Shown in pieces: positions 1 to 11,400 of a stretch of 64,000 bases of DNA (positions are counted from its first letter, which is position 1; every line of letters starts with the position of its first letter). The notes beneath the pieces are model-generated. The model saw nothing but the letters and a program-made list of their open reading frames with translations. It was not told the origin of the DNA and searched no databases. Both the position numbers and the translations under genes were made by a program. This DNA is from Falciphora oryzae. Lineage: Eukaryota > Ascomycota > Sordariomycetes > Magnaporthales > Magnaporthaceae. Where the stretch lies: contig JNVV01000019.1 of assembly GCA_000733355.1 (NCBI GenBank), forward strand, positions 291,047 through 355,046, given 5' to 3'.

Positions 1-1
1 A

Positions 2-3000
2 GACACTCCGATAAGTGCTACATCTAGCACGCAACTTTTTATCGATGGCCTGACTGTGTACGGCCATCGTCTGTTTGGACTTCCGCCCGTGGAACCCACG
101 TATCTGTGTAACTGGGACATATCGACCGGCGCGGTAACTGGGGAGTGCACGGCAGACTTCCTCGTCGCGCTCATGAATGGAGGCAAGGGCTTCCTCCTAT
201 CGTTTGACGACGAAGAGAACGCTCTGGTATCTGCCTTGGCCCTCATAGTGTACGATGTCACTTTTCTGCGCGTTTTTGTGCTGTCCGTTCGGCTCTGGCT
301 TCACATAGAGGAGGCCGCGTTCCTGCTGTCGACCGAGTCTATCGATGTCAAGTTCAACGATTGGGCAAGGTCGCATTACTCGAAGCGTGCCAACATCGAC
401 GTCCCCGGGATCGAGATAGCATGCGTCAACTCGGAATCCGTCCTCCGCCACAAGTCGAGGTCCCAGCTTCCGGCCGAGGCTGAGGCCATTGTGAGAACAA
501 GCGTGCATCTTGCCATAGTGGGCCGCAAGGCAGAGTTCACCAAGAATCGCGAGATGCAGCAGGGACTCATACGGCGCGAAGATCAGCGCACTCAACGGAC
601 CGAGTTCCTACTTCTTCCCGAGCTGTTTGGGCCATTCGAGCCAGATCCAGTCGACCCGACCTCCCAGCCAGTGCCGCCGATCCCTCAGCCAACATTTCCG
701 GGAGACCTCCAGTCTCTGAGAGACGATAGGACGTCACTCGCATCCGGGGGCACTTCGCGGAGGTCTCGGAGACTGCAGAAAAAGAGCTCTTTTCTCTCCT
801 TGTCAAGTTCTAGCAGCTCTAGCACGAGGAGCATTGTTCGCCCGCACAGCTCTCGCCACTCATCTAAAAGATCAAGCCTCCAGTCCAAACACCACGCCCA
901 ACTTCAGCCCTTGACGAGACTTGGCCAGCAGCGGATGGGTAGCACAGCACGGCATAAGCGCGAACTGTCTGCCTCCACAGGACGCCACTCGGACTTTCAC
1001 AGCGCCTTGGGAGACTATGGCGACCGCCGCGGCAACGGCCACAATACAGTCGCATTCTCTAGCCAGTACTTCGCACCGTACTTTCCACTCGAGGCCGTCG
1101 CCGTCGATACGTCCGATGCCGCTTTTCAGAGCGTCGAAACGGAGGGTGAAGATGGCAGCGCAGAGACTACCGAGTTCAACCTCGGCGACATCGACCCGGA
1201 AATGCTCAACGAGGATCGCACACATACTAGCATCCTAGTCGAAACGCCAGCAGGGATCACGGCCTCGCTCAACCCAACCTCTGTGCGCTATATCGCGGCT
1301 TTACTGACGGCTATACAGCCAACCGAGCCGGAGGACATCTTGGACACACTACAAATTGGCGCCATGAGCGGCATCATGGATTTACACAAGGACCAGATGT
1401 CAAAAGGCAGCGTCGACGACATCGTTCTGAGGATCCCGAGAGCAAGCCTGCGCTTTGTCAGCTCCTCCAGCCTTGATTCACCGCTTCCGTCCCATGAAGA
1501 GCAAGATCAGTACGACTTTTCCCTGACAAAACTGGCGCTGGCTCTGCGCACCGAGAGCAGCTGGGAGGATGCGTTCAAGCCGGAGACCAGGCATGTCCGA
1601 CACTCGTTCCATACGAGACTCGGGTCTATCGAGGTTTCCGCCTCCGAGAAGCTTAGAGATGCCGAGAACGTCCAGTGCGCGGTCTCTGGTAAAGTTGAGC
1701 ATGTCATGGTTTCGATGGGGTCCCGGGACGTCACTTACATCGATGCCGATATCGGGCGCATCCAAGGGACCGTATCCTCGGACAAGATCGAGTACATCGC
1801 GTCGCTAGTACACCGTACAGACCGACTCGCGACTGACTTGGGTGGCGTGATCTCCACTGCAGCTAGCAGAGAGGATCGAGTGCTGAAATCCCTCATCTAC
1901 AGCCTTGCGGCTCAGGGCCTAGGGGCACCGGACCCTAGCTTCATTGTGCGCCCATCGGCAACTCTACGTTCTGCCGACCAGCACCTCCGCACATTCGACT
2001 CGTGGAAGCTTGCGATGCGCCTGAGACAGATATGGGCCACGATGAACCCCAACGCCAAGGAAGAGATTGGGCTACAGTGTCAAGGAGGCAATGTTGAGGC
2101 TCCTGCCGATGCACGGCAACAAGTGCTAGCATACTTCCAGAAATGGAGGAGCTGGGACCTGGAGGATCTGGCCAAGTCCATCCTTATCAACAGGGTCTTC
2201 GGGCGGCCAGAGAAGTCGCAGGATCAGACCACGCCAGAGCCTCCTCTCATGGCTGTCCTACGAATCCATCAGGCACGTCTAGCTCTGGACCCTGGGCCAA
2301 AGCAGAATGAGATTGCGTTCCTCGACCTCGCAGCGAGGCTACAGAGGGGGGCTCCCGCGGAGGACGCTAATCCTGGAAAAGCAGCCAATACAAAGGCGCC
2401 CACCGTACTGGGTATTGTGTGTGGAGACGCGGCCATATCCCTCAACTGGGAACTGTGTGAGCTTGCCGAGGACATCCTACGACTCTACAAAAAATTGCAG
2501 CTCAACACTGGAGCCGCCGAGCCGCCGGAGGAGACCGCGGTTGCGTCGATTGTCAGGGTTAGCACCAATGCATCAGCACCGCAAACCGGCACTGCTCCAA
2601 CAGCTGCTGCGGTCGAGGTCATCCACGTCGTCCTCGAGGTCGAGCAGGGCGCCATCGTCATAGACACCATCAACTTGAACAGCAGGGTGTCGAGCACCGG
2701 GCTCAAGGCTTCTCTTCTCACTGGCCACGGCATCAACGGCTCGTCCGACACCAACTTCATCCTTGGCTGCGATTCGTTGACATCTAGAATCCGAAGCCAC
2801 TCCCAGATGATCACGGTGTTTCAGCTGCACCGGCCCAGCGTGTTCTTCTCGCATGAGCTTCAGACTTCCCACACCATCAGCTCGCATACCATCAAGGCCA
2901 CAGGCACTAGCCATGGGCTATCCCTTGCCATTAAGCAAGATCCTATCATGCTAATGGAAGTCTTGGACCTCGTCATCAAGGATGAGGTTGCCCAGCTTTA

Positions 3001-6000
3001 CGCATTAAAACATCAGCTCCCTACAGCGTCAACAGCACCATCGTCGCCCGTTCCGTCATCGCCAGTGTCGTCCAACAAGAAGATCGCAGACAGACTGTCC
3101 AACTTCAGGGTCAACATAGCCCTGTTCCTCAACGAGTACAGCATAAGCCTGCCTCTCCTCCGGTCCCTAACTCACACCATCTCGGGAGTAGTCGCACGTG
3201 CGGCAGTAGCTGCCAACTCTGGAAGGGAAATCATATTTGATTTTGACATCAAGGAAAATTCTCACGAGATGCAGATAAGCGTGAACAAAACACCCCGGAG
3301 CGTTTCTTTGCTCCAGATCCCTCCAACGAACGGCCGTATCACGAGTCTAATCGGCCAAGGTGACAACACGACGACCGTGTTCGCCTCAGTCGAACCCATC
3401 CTGTTGGACGCCTCGGCTGTCTATAGTTTGCTGTCAGCCCTCAACCGGCCAGAGATCTCCAGCACGCTCAACGACATCCAGGAGCAAGTACAGATCATCA
3501 AAGGCCACGTCAGCGAGATCTTCGACGACGGACCAGAAGTCACGCCGTCTAACGAGGTGGTCGAGACCAAACACGGCTCAGGCCCGCCCTTGGCATATTC
3601 GGTTCATCTCACATTTGCTGGCCTGGAAGTGTTCGGAGACACGCCCCTTAGATCCGAGCATGAGCCGATCGCCCGTCTCTGCTTCTTACTCGACCGCATA
3701 CATTTCGAAGTGACCAACAAGGCTGACCAGCACAATCGCGTGCTGGAAAACCCCGAGGTACACTTCAACCTGCGCAAAATCGCGTTCGAGATCCAAAAGG
3801 GCAAGCCAGGGGCCATGGCCAGCTGCGGAAGCGTGGCGTTCGGCGCGCTCATCACGGCAACAACGAGGGTTTTGGAGAGTGGCAGGGAGGAGCGATCGCT
3901 AAATGTCAGCAGCAACGGCTTCAATGTTGTCCTCTCACCCGAAACAGTATCGACGTTCGTGGACTCGCTGGGATACATGGGAGACAAGATCAAGGACCTG
4001 GACACGTCTCGGGAGCGCGAGTACCTCCGAAAGCTGCGGCAGAACAGGCCGCGGATAGCCATCAACGACGAAGAAGCCGAAGACGAATCAGACATCATCG
4101 AGTCGTTCTTCACCTCGATGGTCTACTCATTCGAGATCCGCGACATCCAAATCTGTTGGTTGGTCCTGGGGCCGCGGCAGGAACCGTCGCCTGGCAAAGA
4201 AGATCTCGTCTTCACGCTCCAGAGGATCGAGTTCGGGACACGAACGAGGAACTCGGCGCGCCTCACAATCGAGAACCTTCAGGTCCAGATGATCTCGCCG
4301 ACCCAAGACCGAAAAATGCGATCACCCAACTCGGCACTTCTCCCCGAGGTTGTCTTCAGTGTAGCATATGTCTCAACCGCCGAGGCAAGACGGCTCGCTT
4401 TCCAAGCCGTCGGCAAGTCGGTCGATATCCGCCTGACATCCGGCTTCATTGTCCCAGCGGCCAACCTAAATCACTCCATCTCCCTATCTATCAAAAACAT
4501 ACAAGAGGCATCCGAGAACTGGGTCCCAACAACCCCACGGCCGGATGTCGATCAGCCTAGCCCGCAGCTGGAGGAGGTCAAGAAGCCGGCGCGCACCAGG
4601 TCGCTCCTGGGCAGCAAACGGCTGGAGTCGCTACTTGTCGACGCAGACTTTGCCGGAGCGGTAGTCCACATCATCGGCAAGAAGGCGGCCGAGGGTTGGA
4701 TGGCCTATCAGGGACAGGGCAAGTACGGCCAGCTTGGCCACGACGAGGCCAGCAGCGGCACCGTGCTCAGAACGCCAAACCTGGCACTGAAGTTGGAGTA
4801 TCGAGACAACGGCAGGGATGACCCCTCGGTGTACGCAGAGACCAAGATCGGCGCGTCGAGCAACACACTCTTCCCTTCGGTCGTGCCCCTGATCATGGAT
4901 GTCACAGACAGTATCAAGGAGGTGGTGAGCGATGACAAGGGAGGCCAGGTTCACAGCCCAGAGCGCGCGCCCAGTGCCGGGTCCAAGGAAGAGCCTAAGC
5001 CCGAGGACAGCATCCTTCTCACCGCAGATCCAAGTGCGGTGCTAGGCCGTGTGAAGCTGAACCTCGGCCTTCGCATCGACCGGCAAGAGTTCTCGCTCAG
5101 TTGTCAGCCCATCGCCCGAGTGGCTGCCACGGCTAGCTTCGAGGACATCTACTTCACCGCCAACACGGTCCGCTCGGTGGAGCAAGGAAACTTCCTTGCC
5201 ATATCGGGGGCGTTTAGTGACATCCAGGCATCGGTGCAGCACGTGTACTCGCGCGAGTCTACGGGTAGTTTCGAGGTCGACTCGATCGTCTTCTCACTGA
5301 TGAACAGCAAGCACGTCAGTGGCATCAGCGGCGTATCTGCCATTCTGAAGGTCAGCCCCATGAAGGTGGCTATCAACGCCAAGCAGCTACAAGACTTTTT
5401 GCTCTTCCGCGAGATCTGGATGCCCCGCGACTCGAAAGCGGCTGGAAGCGCACAGGCAACACCAGCGTCGCCGGTGGCGGCCAAGCTACTTACGGAGACG
5501 TCACAGGGCCACCTAGTGCAGCGGTACCAGCAGGTGGCTGGCACAACAGCCTTCCCGTGGACGGCCACCATCTCCATCAGCGCGCTCGATATCAACGTGG
5601 ACCTTGGTCAGGCGATCGGAAAGTCCGTCTTTTCCATCACCGAATTCTGGATCTCGTCCAAGAAAACGTCGGACTGGGAGCAGAACCTCTGCCTCGGGTT
5701 CCAAAGGATTGGAGTGGACAGTGCAGGGCGCATGAGCGGCTTTGTGGCCATGCAGGACTTCAAGCTTCGAACGTCAATTCGGTGGCCGGAGCGGGAGCAA
5801 GCGCTCAATGAGACGCCGCTGGTCCAGGCGTCCATCAGCTTCAGTCAATTCCGAGTCAAGGCGGCGTTCGACTACCAGGCCTTCCTCGTAGCGGATATCA
5901 CTAAGATGGAGTTCCTGATGTACAACGTGCGGCGCGGTCTGGACGGTGGCGGCGACCGGCTGGTGGCGAGCTTCGACGGCGACGCGGTGCAGGTCTACGG

Positions 6001-7066
6001 GACGACGTCGTCAGCGGCGCAGGGTGTGGCACTGTACCAAGCGTTCCAGAAGCTAGTGCAGGAGCGGCGGACCAACTTCGAGGCGTCGGTGCGGGAGATC
6101 GAGAAGTTCACGCGCAGGCGGTCGTCGACGATGCCCGAGGTGGTCAAGCGGCTGACGATACCCAAGAAGACAGACGAGGACGGACTCTCCAAGGCGCCCA
6201 TCTCGCTGGACACTGACGTGGTGGTGACGCTTAAGGCGCTCAACCTAGGTGTGTTCCCCAGCACGTTTGGCGACCACCAGGTGTTCAAGATGGAGGCGCT
6301 CAACGCGCAGGCTCGGTTCGCGGCCAGCGTGCGCGAGCAGCGCGTGCACAGCATGCTTGGCCTCACCCTGGGGCAGCTCCGGATCGGGCTCGCGGCGGTC
6401 AGGCACGACGGCCAGGGTGGTGGTCCCCGCAGCAGCAAAGGAGCGGGGGCGGCGAGCGACGTGTCGGTGGAGGACGTGGTGCTGAGGGCGACAGGGTCTC
6501 GAGGCGGGACGATCCTCAAGGTGCCGCGGGTGGAGGCAGTGATGCAGACCTGGCAGTACCCCTCGTCGCGGCACATCGAGTACATCTTCAAGAGCGCGTT
6601 CGAAGGCAAAGTCGAGGTCGGGTGGAACTACAGCCGGGTGAGCTACATACGCGGCATGTGGGCCAACCATTCCAAGACGCTGGCGCTGGCATCGGGCAAG
6701 GAGCTGGCGCTGCCGGCGATCCGGGTCACGGGCATACCCGGGTCATCCGACGAGGGCGGCGACGGCGAGATCAAGGACAAGGGCAAGGGCCAGGGCAAGG
6801 GCGGCGACGAAAAGGGCGAGGCGGCCAACAAGATCACGGCCGAGGTGCACGTGCCTCAGAGCAAGTACGAGTACACTCCGCTGGAGCCGCCCATAATCGA
6901 GACGCCGCAGCTCCGCGACATGGGCGAGGCGACGCCGCCGCTCGAGTGGATCGGGCTGCACCGCGACCGGCTGCCGAACCTGACGCACCAGATAGTGATC
7001 GTGTCGCTGCTCGAGCTGGCCGGCGAGGTGGAGGATGCGTACAAGAGGATCCTGGGCACGTCGTAA
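2..7066 (+). CDS. CSF1: Csf1/BLTP1-type bridge-like lipid transfer protein, C-terminal part (5' truncated)
   Basis: The frame is open from base 2 to the TAA at 7064-7066 and has no true start in the window, so this is the C-terminal ~2,350 residues of a larger protein (yeast Csf1 is about 2,950 aa). The first in-window residues, including QLFIDGLTVYGHRLFG and the following CNWDISTGAVTGECTADFL block, match the conserved Csf1/Tweek/KIAA1109 region. Family members form long hydrophobic grooves that move phospholipids between membranes at contact sites. Visible features are a Ser/Arg-rich low-complexity stretch (about 780-900), repeated amphipathic beta-rich segments typical of RBG repeats, and a Lys/Gly-rich insert near the C-terminus (6765-6835). 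No intron is evident in this 7 kb exon. EF-2 follows downstream on the same strand after 1.36 kb. The family call is by recognition of conserved segments; membrane localisation is inferred from the family. Confidence 0.9.
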   Translation, partial: DTPISATSSTQLFIDGLTVYGHRLFGLPPVEPTYLCNWDISTGAVTGECTADFLVALMNGGKGFLLSFDDEENALVSALALIVYDVTFLRVFVLSVRLWLHIEEAAFLLSTESIDVKFNDWARSHYSKRANIDVPGIEIACVNSESVLRHKSRSQLPAEAEAIVRTSVHLAIVGRKAEFTKNREMQQGLIRREDQRTQRTEFLLLPELFGPFEPDPVDPTSQPVPPIPQPTFPGDLQSLRDDRTSLASGGTSRRSRRLQKKSSFLSLSSSSSSSTRSIVRPHSSRHSSKRSSLQSKHHAQLQPLTRLGQQRMGSTARHKRELSASTGRHSDFHSALGDYGDRRGNGHNTVAFSSQYFAPYFPLEAVAVDTSDAAFQSVETEGEDGSAETTEFNLGDIDPEMLNEDRTHTSILVETPAGITASLNPTSVRYIAALLTAIQPTEPEDILDTLQIGAMSGIMDLHKDQMSKGSVDDIVLRIPRASLRFVSSSSLDSPLPSHEEQDQYDFSLTKLALALRTESSWEDAFKPETRHVRHSFHTRLGSIEVSASEKLRDAENVQCAVSGKVEHVMVSMGSRDVTYIDADIGRIQGTVSSDKIEYIASLVHRTDRLATDLGGVISTAASREDRVLKSLIYSLAAQGLGAPDPSFIVRPSATLRSADQHLRTFDSWKLAMRLRQIWATMNPNAKEEIGLQCQGGNVEAPADARQQVLAYFQKWRSWDLEDLAKSILINRVFGRPEKSQDQTTPEPPLMAVLRIHQARLALDPGPKQNEIAFLDLAARLQRGAPAEDANPGKAANTKAPTVLGIVCGDAAISLNWELCELAEDILRLYKKLQLNTGAAEPPEETAVASIVRVSTNASAPQTGTAPTAAAVEVIHVVLEVEQGAIVIDTINLNSRVSSTGLKASLLTGHGINGSSDTNFILGCDSLTSRIRSHSQMITVFQLHRPSVFFSHELQTSHTISSHTIKATGTSHGLSLAIKQDPIMLMEVLDLVIKDEVAQLYALKHQLPTASTAPSSPVPSSPVSSNKKIADRLSNFRVNIALFLNEYSISLPLLRSLTHTISGVVARAAVAANSGREIIFDFDIKENSHEMQISVNKTPRSVSLLQIPPTNGRITSLIGQGDNTTTVFASVEPILLDASAVYSLLSALNRPEISSTLNDIQEQVQIIKGHVSEIFDDGPEVTPSNEVVETKHGSGPPLAYSVHLTFAGLEVFGDTPLRSEHEPIARLCFLLDRIHFEVTNKADQHNRVLENPEVHFNLRKIAFEIQKGKPGAMASCGSVAFGALITATTRVLESGREERSLNVSSNGFNVVLSPETVSTFVDSLGYMGDKIKDLDTSREREYLRKLRQNRPRIAINDEEAEDESDIIESFFTSMVYSFEIRDIQICWLVLGPRQEPSPGKEDLVFTLQRIEFGTRTRNSARLTIENLQVQMISPTQDRKMRSPNSALLPEVVFSVAYVSTAEARRLAFQAVGKSVDIRLTSGFIVPAANLNHSISLSIKNIQEASENWVPTTPRPDVDQPSPQLEEVKKPARTRSLLGSKRLESLLVDADFAGAVVHIIGKKAAEGWMAYQGQGKYGQLGHDEASSGTVLRTPNLALKLEYRDNGRDDPSVYAETKIGASSNTLFPSVVPLIMDVTDSIKEVVSDDKGGQVHSPERAPSAGSKEEPKPEDSILLTADPSAVLGRVKLNLGLRIDRQEFSLSCQPIARVAATASFEDIYFTANTVRSVEQGNFLAISGAFSDIQASVQHVYSRESTGSFEVDSIVFSLMNSKHVSGISGVSAILKVSPMKVAINAKQLQDFLLFREIWMPRDSKAAGSAQATPASPVAAKLLTETSQGHLVQRYQQVAGTTAFPWTATISISALDINVDLGQAIGKSVFSITEFWISSKKTSDWEQNLCLGFQRIGVDSAGRMSGFVAMQDFKLRTSIRWPEREQALNETPLVQASISFSQFRVKAAFDYQAFLVADITKMEFLMYNVRRGLDGGGDRLVASFDGDAVQVYGTTSSAAQGVALYQAFQKLVQERRTNFEASVREIEKFTRRRSSTMPEVVKRLTIPKKTDEDGLSKAPISLDTDVVVTLKALNLGVFPSTFGDHQVFKMEALNAQARFAASVREQRVHSMLGLTLGQLRIGLAAVRHDGQGGGPRSSKGAGAASDVSVEDVVLRATGSRGGTILKVPRVEAVMQTWQYPSSRHIEYIFKSAFEGKVEVGWNYSRVSYIRGMWANHSKTLALASGKELALPAIRVTGIPGSSDEGGDGEIKDKGKGQGKGGDEKGEAANKITAEVHVPQSKYEYTPLEPPIIETPQLRDMGEATPPLEWIGLHRDRLPNLTHQIVIVSLLELAGEVEDAYKRILGTS

Positions 7067-8423
7067 GACGGGGCCCTTTACTTTTCTTTGATTTTTTTTT
7101 TCTTTCCTTCTTCCGCTTAGGTTGTTATTATAATTCCGGTGTGACAGCTCGAGTCTGACTCTCCTTGGTTCGTTTCTTTGTCTCGGCATGACGGCGTTCA
7201 GGGGTTTTGCGCCGCCAAGCGAATCGCGCTCAGGGGCTGCTGTACAATTTCGGACAGCGCGCAGGGATCTCCCCATTCTAATGGCGCAAGCATAGCGCAC
7301 GCATACATCCAGCAGCAGATAGCGATACTATTTTGAGTTTACATCGTGCAGACGACAGCAGAGACCATTTTCTAGGTTGTTTCTGGTAATTGGATAACAA
7401 ACTTGTTCACGACAAAAAAAGACAGCAACGATTGCCTCAATTATTTGCTTGAATTTGTCTTGTATCCTTCCCTGTTTCTGTTTCCTTGTCCTCATTTCTG
7501 ACCTTACTTGTGGAGAGACAACACAAATAGTGCAAAATTGCAAAAGAAATCGAGTCTTAGGACCACAACAGTTCAGCAAGTGCAGTAAGCAAGCGATGGA
7601 GGTCGGCTAACGGTTCACCGACCGAGTCAACCGGCAATTACAGCTAGACTCTTTGGGCGGAGCACCTCAACTCTCGAGGGTGAGAAACGGAAATATGGGA
7701 CGACGCCTAGTCGGTGACGCAAAACCAAAGCACGGGGTGACGGCGCCAGCTAGGGCCGAACCCTCAGTCAGAGCGGGTGGCTGACGCAGCCACCCAATCA
7801 AGCATGTTTTTCTAGCTTGACGCTGCCGTGCCAATTGTAAAAGGCGGGGTTCCATCAAAACATAGTCAGCCGTTAGGTTTGAGAGTGGAGGAGACAGCGC
7901 AGGTGAGGGGAGCTTGCCCCGCCATCCAAAGCGCGACGACGCCCACGTCCGGGAGAGGGAAGATAAAAAAAAAAAAAAAAATCTCGTGTCCGAGGAGGAG
8001 GACGAGGGAGAAGAGGCCGTGCTTGCTGCGCATCATTTCCCACCCCCGTTTTTCCATCTTCCTATTTATTGGCCTCTCCGCGTCTGCTTGCCCAGGCCGG
8101 CTCCATCGAGGTGCTTGTTATCAGCTGGCTGTAAATCCGAGGCAAAAAACAGCTCAGTGCTGGAGACAGGAGACTGACTGTGACCCGCCTCCTCGACGTC
8201 GAGACGAGTCGCCACTTTATTTTCCAATTTTGTCAGCAGAGAAAAAACAAAGCGGGACGGTTCTGCTGCAACCCCGCCGCGCGCAACTCTGCTCTGATAA
8301 TAAAAATTTCTCCCACTTGGGTGCCCCGCTCTGCAACTCGTCCCTTCTCTCCTCCTCACACCCGCCAAACCACCAAGAAACCATTTTAGGAGCAGGTCGT
8401 CGAGCGACTACAATACCGCCAAA
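7067..8423. other. Intergenic: CSF1 3' end and EF-2 promoter/leader
   Basis: No gene supported. The stretch holds the 3' flank of CSF1, then the promoter and 5' leader of EF-2. A 17-nt A tract lies at 7965-7981, and pyrimidine-rich DNA (about 8300-8385) precedes the EF-2 start, as is common for highly expressed fungal genes. Short ORFs here have no recognisable product. Confidence 0.7.
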
Positions 8424-11400
8424 ATGGTGAAGTAAGTTGGGCTCTTTGCTGCTGCTCCCCGGTCCCCGACTCGTCCCTCTTGCCCTTCCCCTTGCCTCCC
8501 TCGGCGCGCTGGCAGTGTTGCCAACCCCTCCTCACCTGAGACGCGGCGCGAGCCGGAGTGCGAGAGAGAGGAGGAGGAGGGAGCCGCGCAACACCACTTG
8601 CTTTGCCTTTTCTTTCCTTGACCGCCTGGACAGCTTGGAGGACATGGACCTTGTACCTTTTCACCTTCCTGCCCACCCCACTGTTCGAAAGAAGCTCTGC
8701 TTGCTGCTTGCTTGCTCCGGGCCGTCGGTCCCGGAGATAAACAGCCCTAGGTCCGACGCCAACGCTAACATGTCTCTTCCGACAGCTGTATGTGCACTCA
8801 CCAAACATCATCCAGAGCTATCTCCCTTTTGGGGGCATGGTCGCATTACGCGCAGCAACTGTGGTCTCCCGCGACGGGCCGCCGCGCCACCCATCCTTCC
8901 CTACCTCTGCCTCACCATCCCGGCCCCGGCGACACTTTGCAGTGATAGACAGGGGCGGCCGAGGCAGGGATAGGATGGAACCGGTTGTGCCGTTTGGAAG
9001 TCACCATCGTGGGAGCCACAGTCTACCTGCTCATGCGCCTGTCTCGACTTCTCTAGCTGGCCAGCTGCCTGCTGTCCACCTGCCCATGCCATTCATGGTA
9101 CTAACATAACTGCGCACAGTCACGATTGACGAGATCCGGGCGCTTATGGACAAGCCTAGCAATGTCCGTAACATGTCCGTCATCGCCCACGTCGACCACG
9201 GCAAGTCGACTCTCACCGATTCCCTGCTGGCCAAGGCGGGTATCATCTCCACCGCGAAGGCAGGAGACCAGCGTGCAACCGACACGCGTGCAGATGAGCA
9301 GGAGCGCGGTATCACCATCAAGTCTACCGCCATCTCTCTGTACGGCAACCTGCCCTCCGACGACGACCTGAAGGACATTGTAGGCCAGAAGGTTGACGGC
9401 AACGACTTCCTGATCAACCTGATCGATTCGCCCGGTCACGTTGACTTCTCCTCCGAGGTTACCGCCGCCCTCCGTGTCACCGATGGTGCCCTGGTTGTCG
9501 TCGACACCGTCGAGGGTGTCTGCGTGCAGACCGAGACCGTGCTGCGCCAGGCCCTTGGTGAGCGCATCAAGCCCGTTATCATCATCAACAAGGTCGACCG
9601 TGCCCTGCTCGAGCTGCAGGTCGAGAAGGAGGACCTGTACCAGTCCTTCTCGCGTACCATCGAGTCGGTCAACGTCATTATCTCCACCTACCTGGACAAG
9701 TCGCTGGGTGACCTCCAGGTCTACCCCGACAAGGGTACCGTCGCCTTCGGTTCCGGTCTGCACGGCTGGGCCTTCACCATCCGCCAGTTCGCTGTCCGTT
9801 ACGCCAAGAAGTTCGGTGTCGACCGCAACAAGATGATGGAGCGTCTGTGGGTAAGTTGAGCAGCTCCCCATCTCCACCACGCAGCCGACCGCCAGCTCCC
9901 CAGCATCTTTTGCTAACTTGCTTGATTTTCTCAGGGTGACAACTACTTCAACCCCCACACCAAGAAGTGGACCAACAAGGCCACTCACGATGGCAAGCCC
10001 CTTGAGCGTGCCTTCAACCAGTTCATCCTGGACCCCATCTTCCGCATCTTCGCGGCCGTCATGAACTTCAAGAAGGACGAGGTCAACGCCCTGCTCGACA
10101 AGCTCAACCTCAAGCTCGCCGCCGAGGACAAGGACAAGGAGGGCAAGCAGCTGCTCAAGGCTGTCATGCGCACTTTCCTGCCCGCCGCCGACTCCCTGCT
10201 GGAGATGATGATTCTCCACCTCCCCTCGCCCGTCACGGCCCAGAAGTACCGTTCCGAGTCCCTGTACGAGGGTCCCCCGGATGACGAGGCCGCCATTGCC
10301 ATCCGTGACTGCGATCCCAAGGGCCCCCTCATGCTTTACGTCTCCAAGATGGTGCCGACCTCGGATAAGGGTCGTTTCTACGCCTTCGGCCGTGTCTTCT
10401 CGGGTACCGTCCGCTCGGGCCTGAAGGTCCGCATCCAGGGCCCCAACTACCAGCCCGGCAAGAAGGAGGACCTTTTCATCAAGGCCGTCCAGCGTACCGT
10501 GCTCATGATGGGCGGCAAGGTCGAGCCCATCGACGACATGCCCGCCGGCAACATTGTCGGTCTGGTCGGTATCGACCAGTTCCTGCTCAAGTCGGGTACC
10601 CTGACCACCAGCGAGACTGCCCACAACCTCAAGGTCATGAAGTTCTCCGTCTCGCCCGTCGTGCAGCAGGGTGTCCAGGTCAAGAACGCCCAGGACCTGC
10701 CCAAGCTGGTCGAGGGTCTGAAGCGTCTGTCCAAGTCGGACCCCTGCGTCCTAACCTTCACCTCGCCCTCGGGTGAGCACATCGTTGCCGGTGCCGGTGA
10801 GCTGCACCTGGAGATTTGCCTGAAGGATCTCGAGGAAGACCACGCTGGGGTGCCCCTCATCATCTCGGACCCCGTCGTCCAGTACCGTGAGACCGTCCAG
10901 AGCAAGTCGAGCATGACCGCCCTGTCCAAGTCGCCCAACAAGCACAACCGTCTGTACATGGTTGCCGAGCCCCTGGGCGAGGAGCTGGCCGGCCTCATCG
11001 ACGACGGCAAGATCACTCCCCGTGACGACTTTAAGGCTCGTGCCCGTATCCTGGCCGACGAGCACGGCTGGGATGTCACCGACGCCCGCAAGATCTGGAC
11101 CTTTGGCCCCGACACCAACGGCCCCAACCTGCTGGTTGACCAGACCAAGGCCGTGCAGTACCTCAACGAAATCAAGGACTCCGTCGTCTCCGGTTTCCAG
11201 TGGGCCTCGCGTGAGGGTGTCATTGCTGAGGAGCCCATGCGCGGTATCCGCTTCAACATTCTCGATGTTACCCTGCACGCCGACGCCATCCACCGTGGCG
11301 CCGGTCAGCTGATGCCCACCACCCGCCGTGTCCTGTACGCCTCGGCCCTGCTGGCCGAGCCCGCCATCCTGGAGCCCGTCTTCCTGGTCGAGATCCAGGT

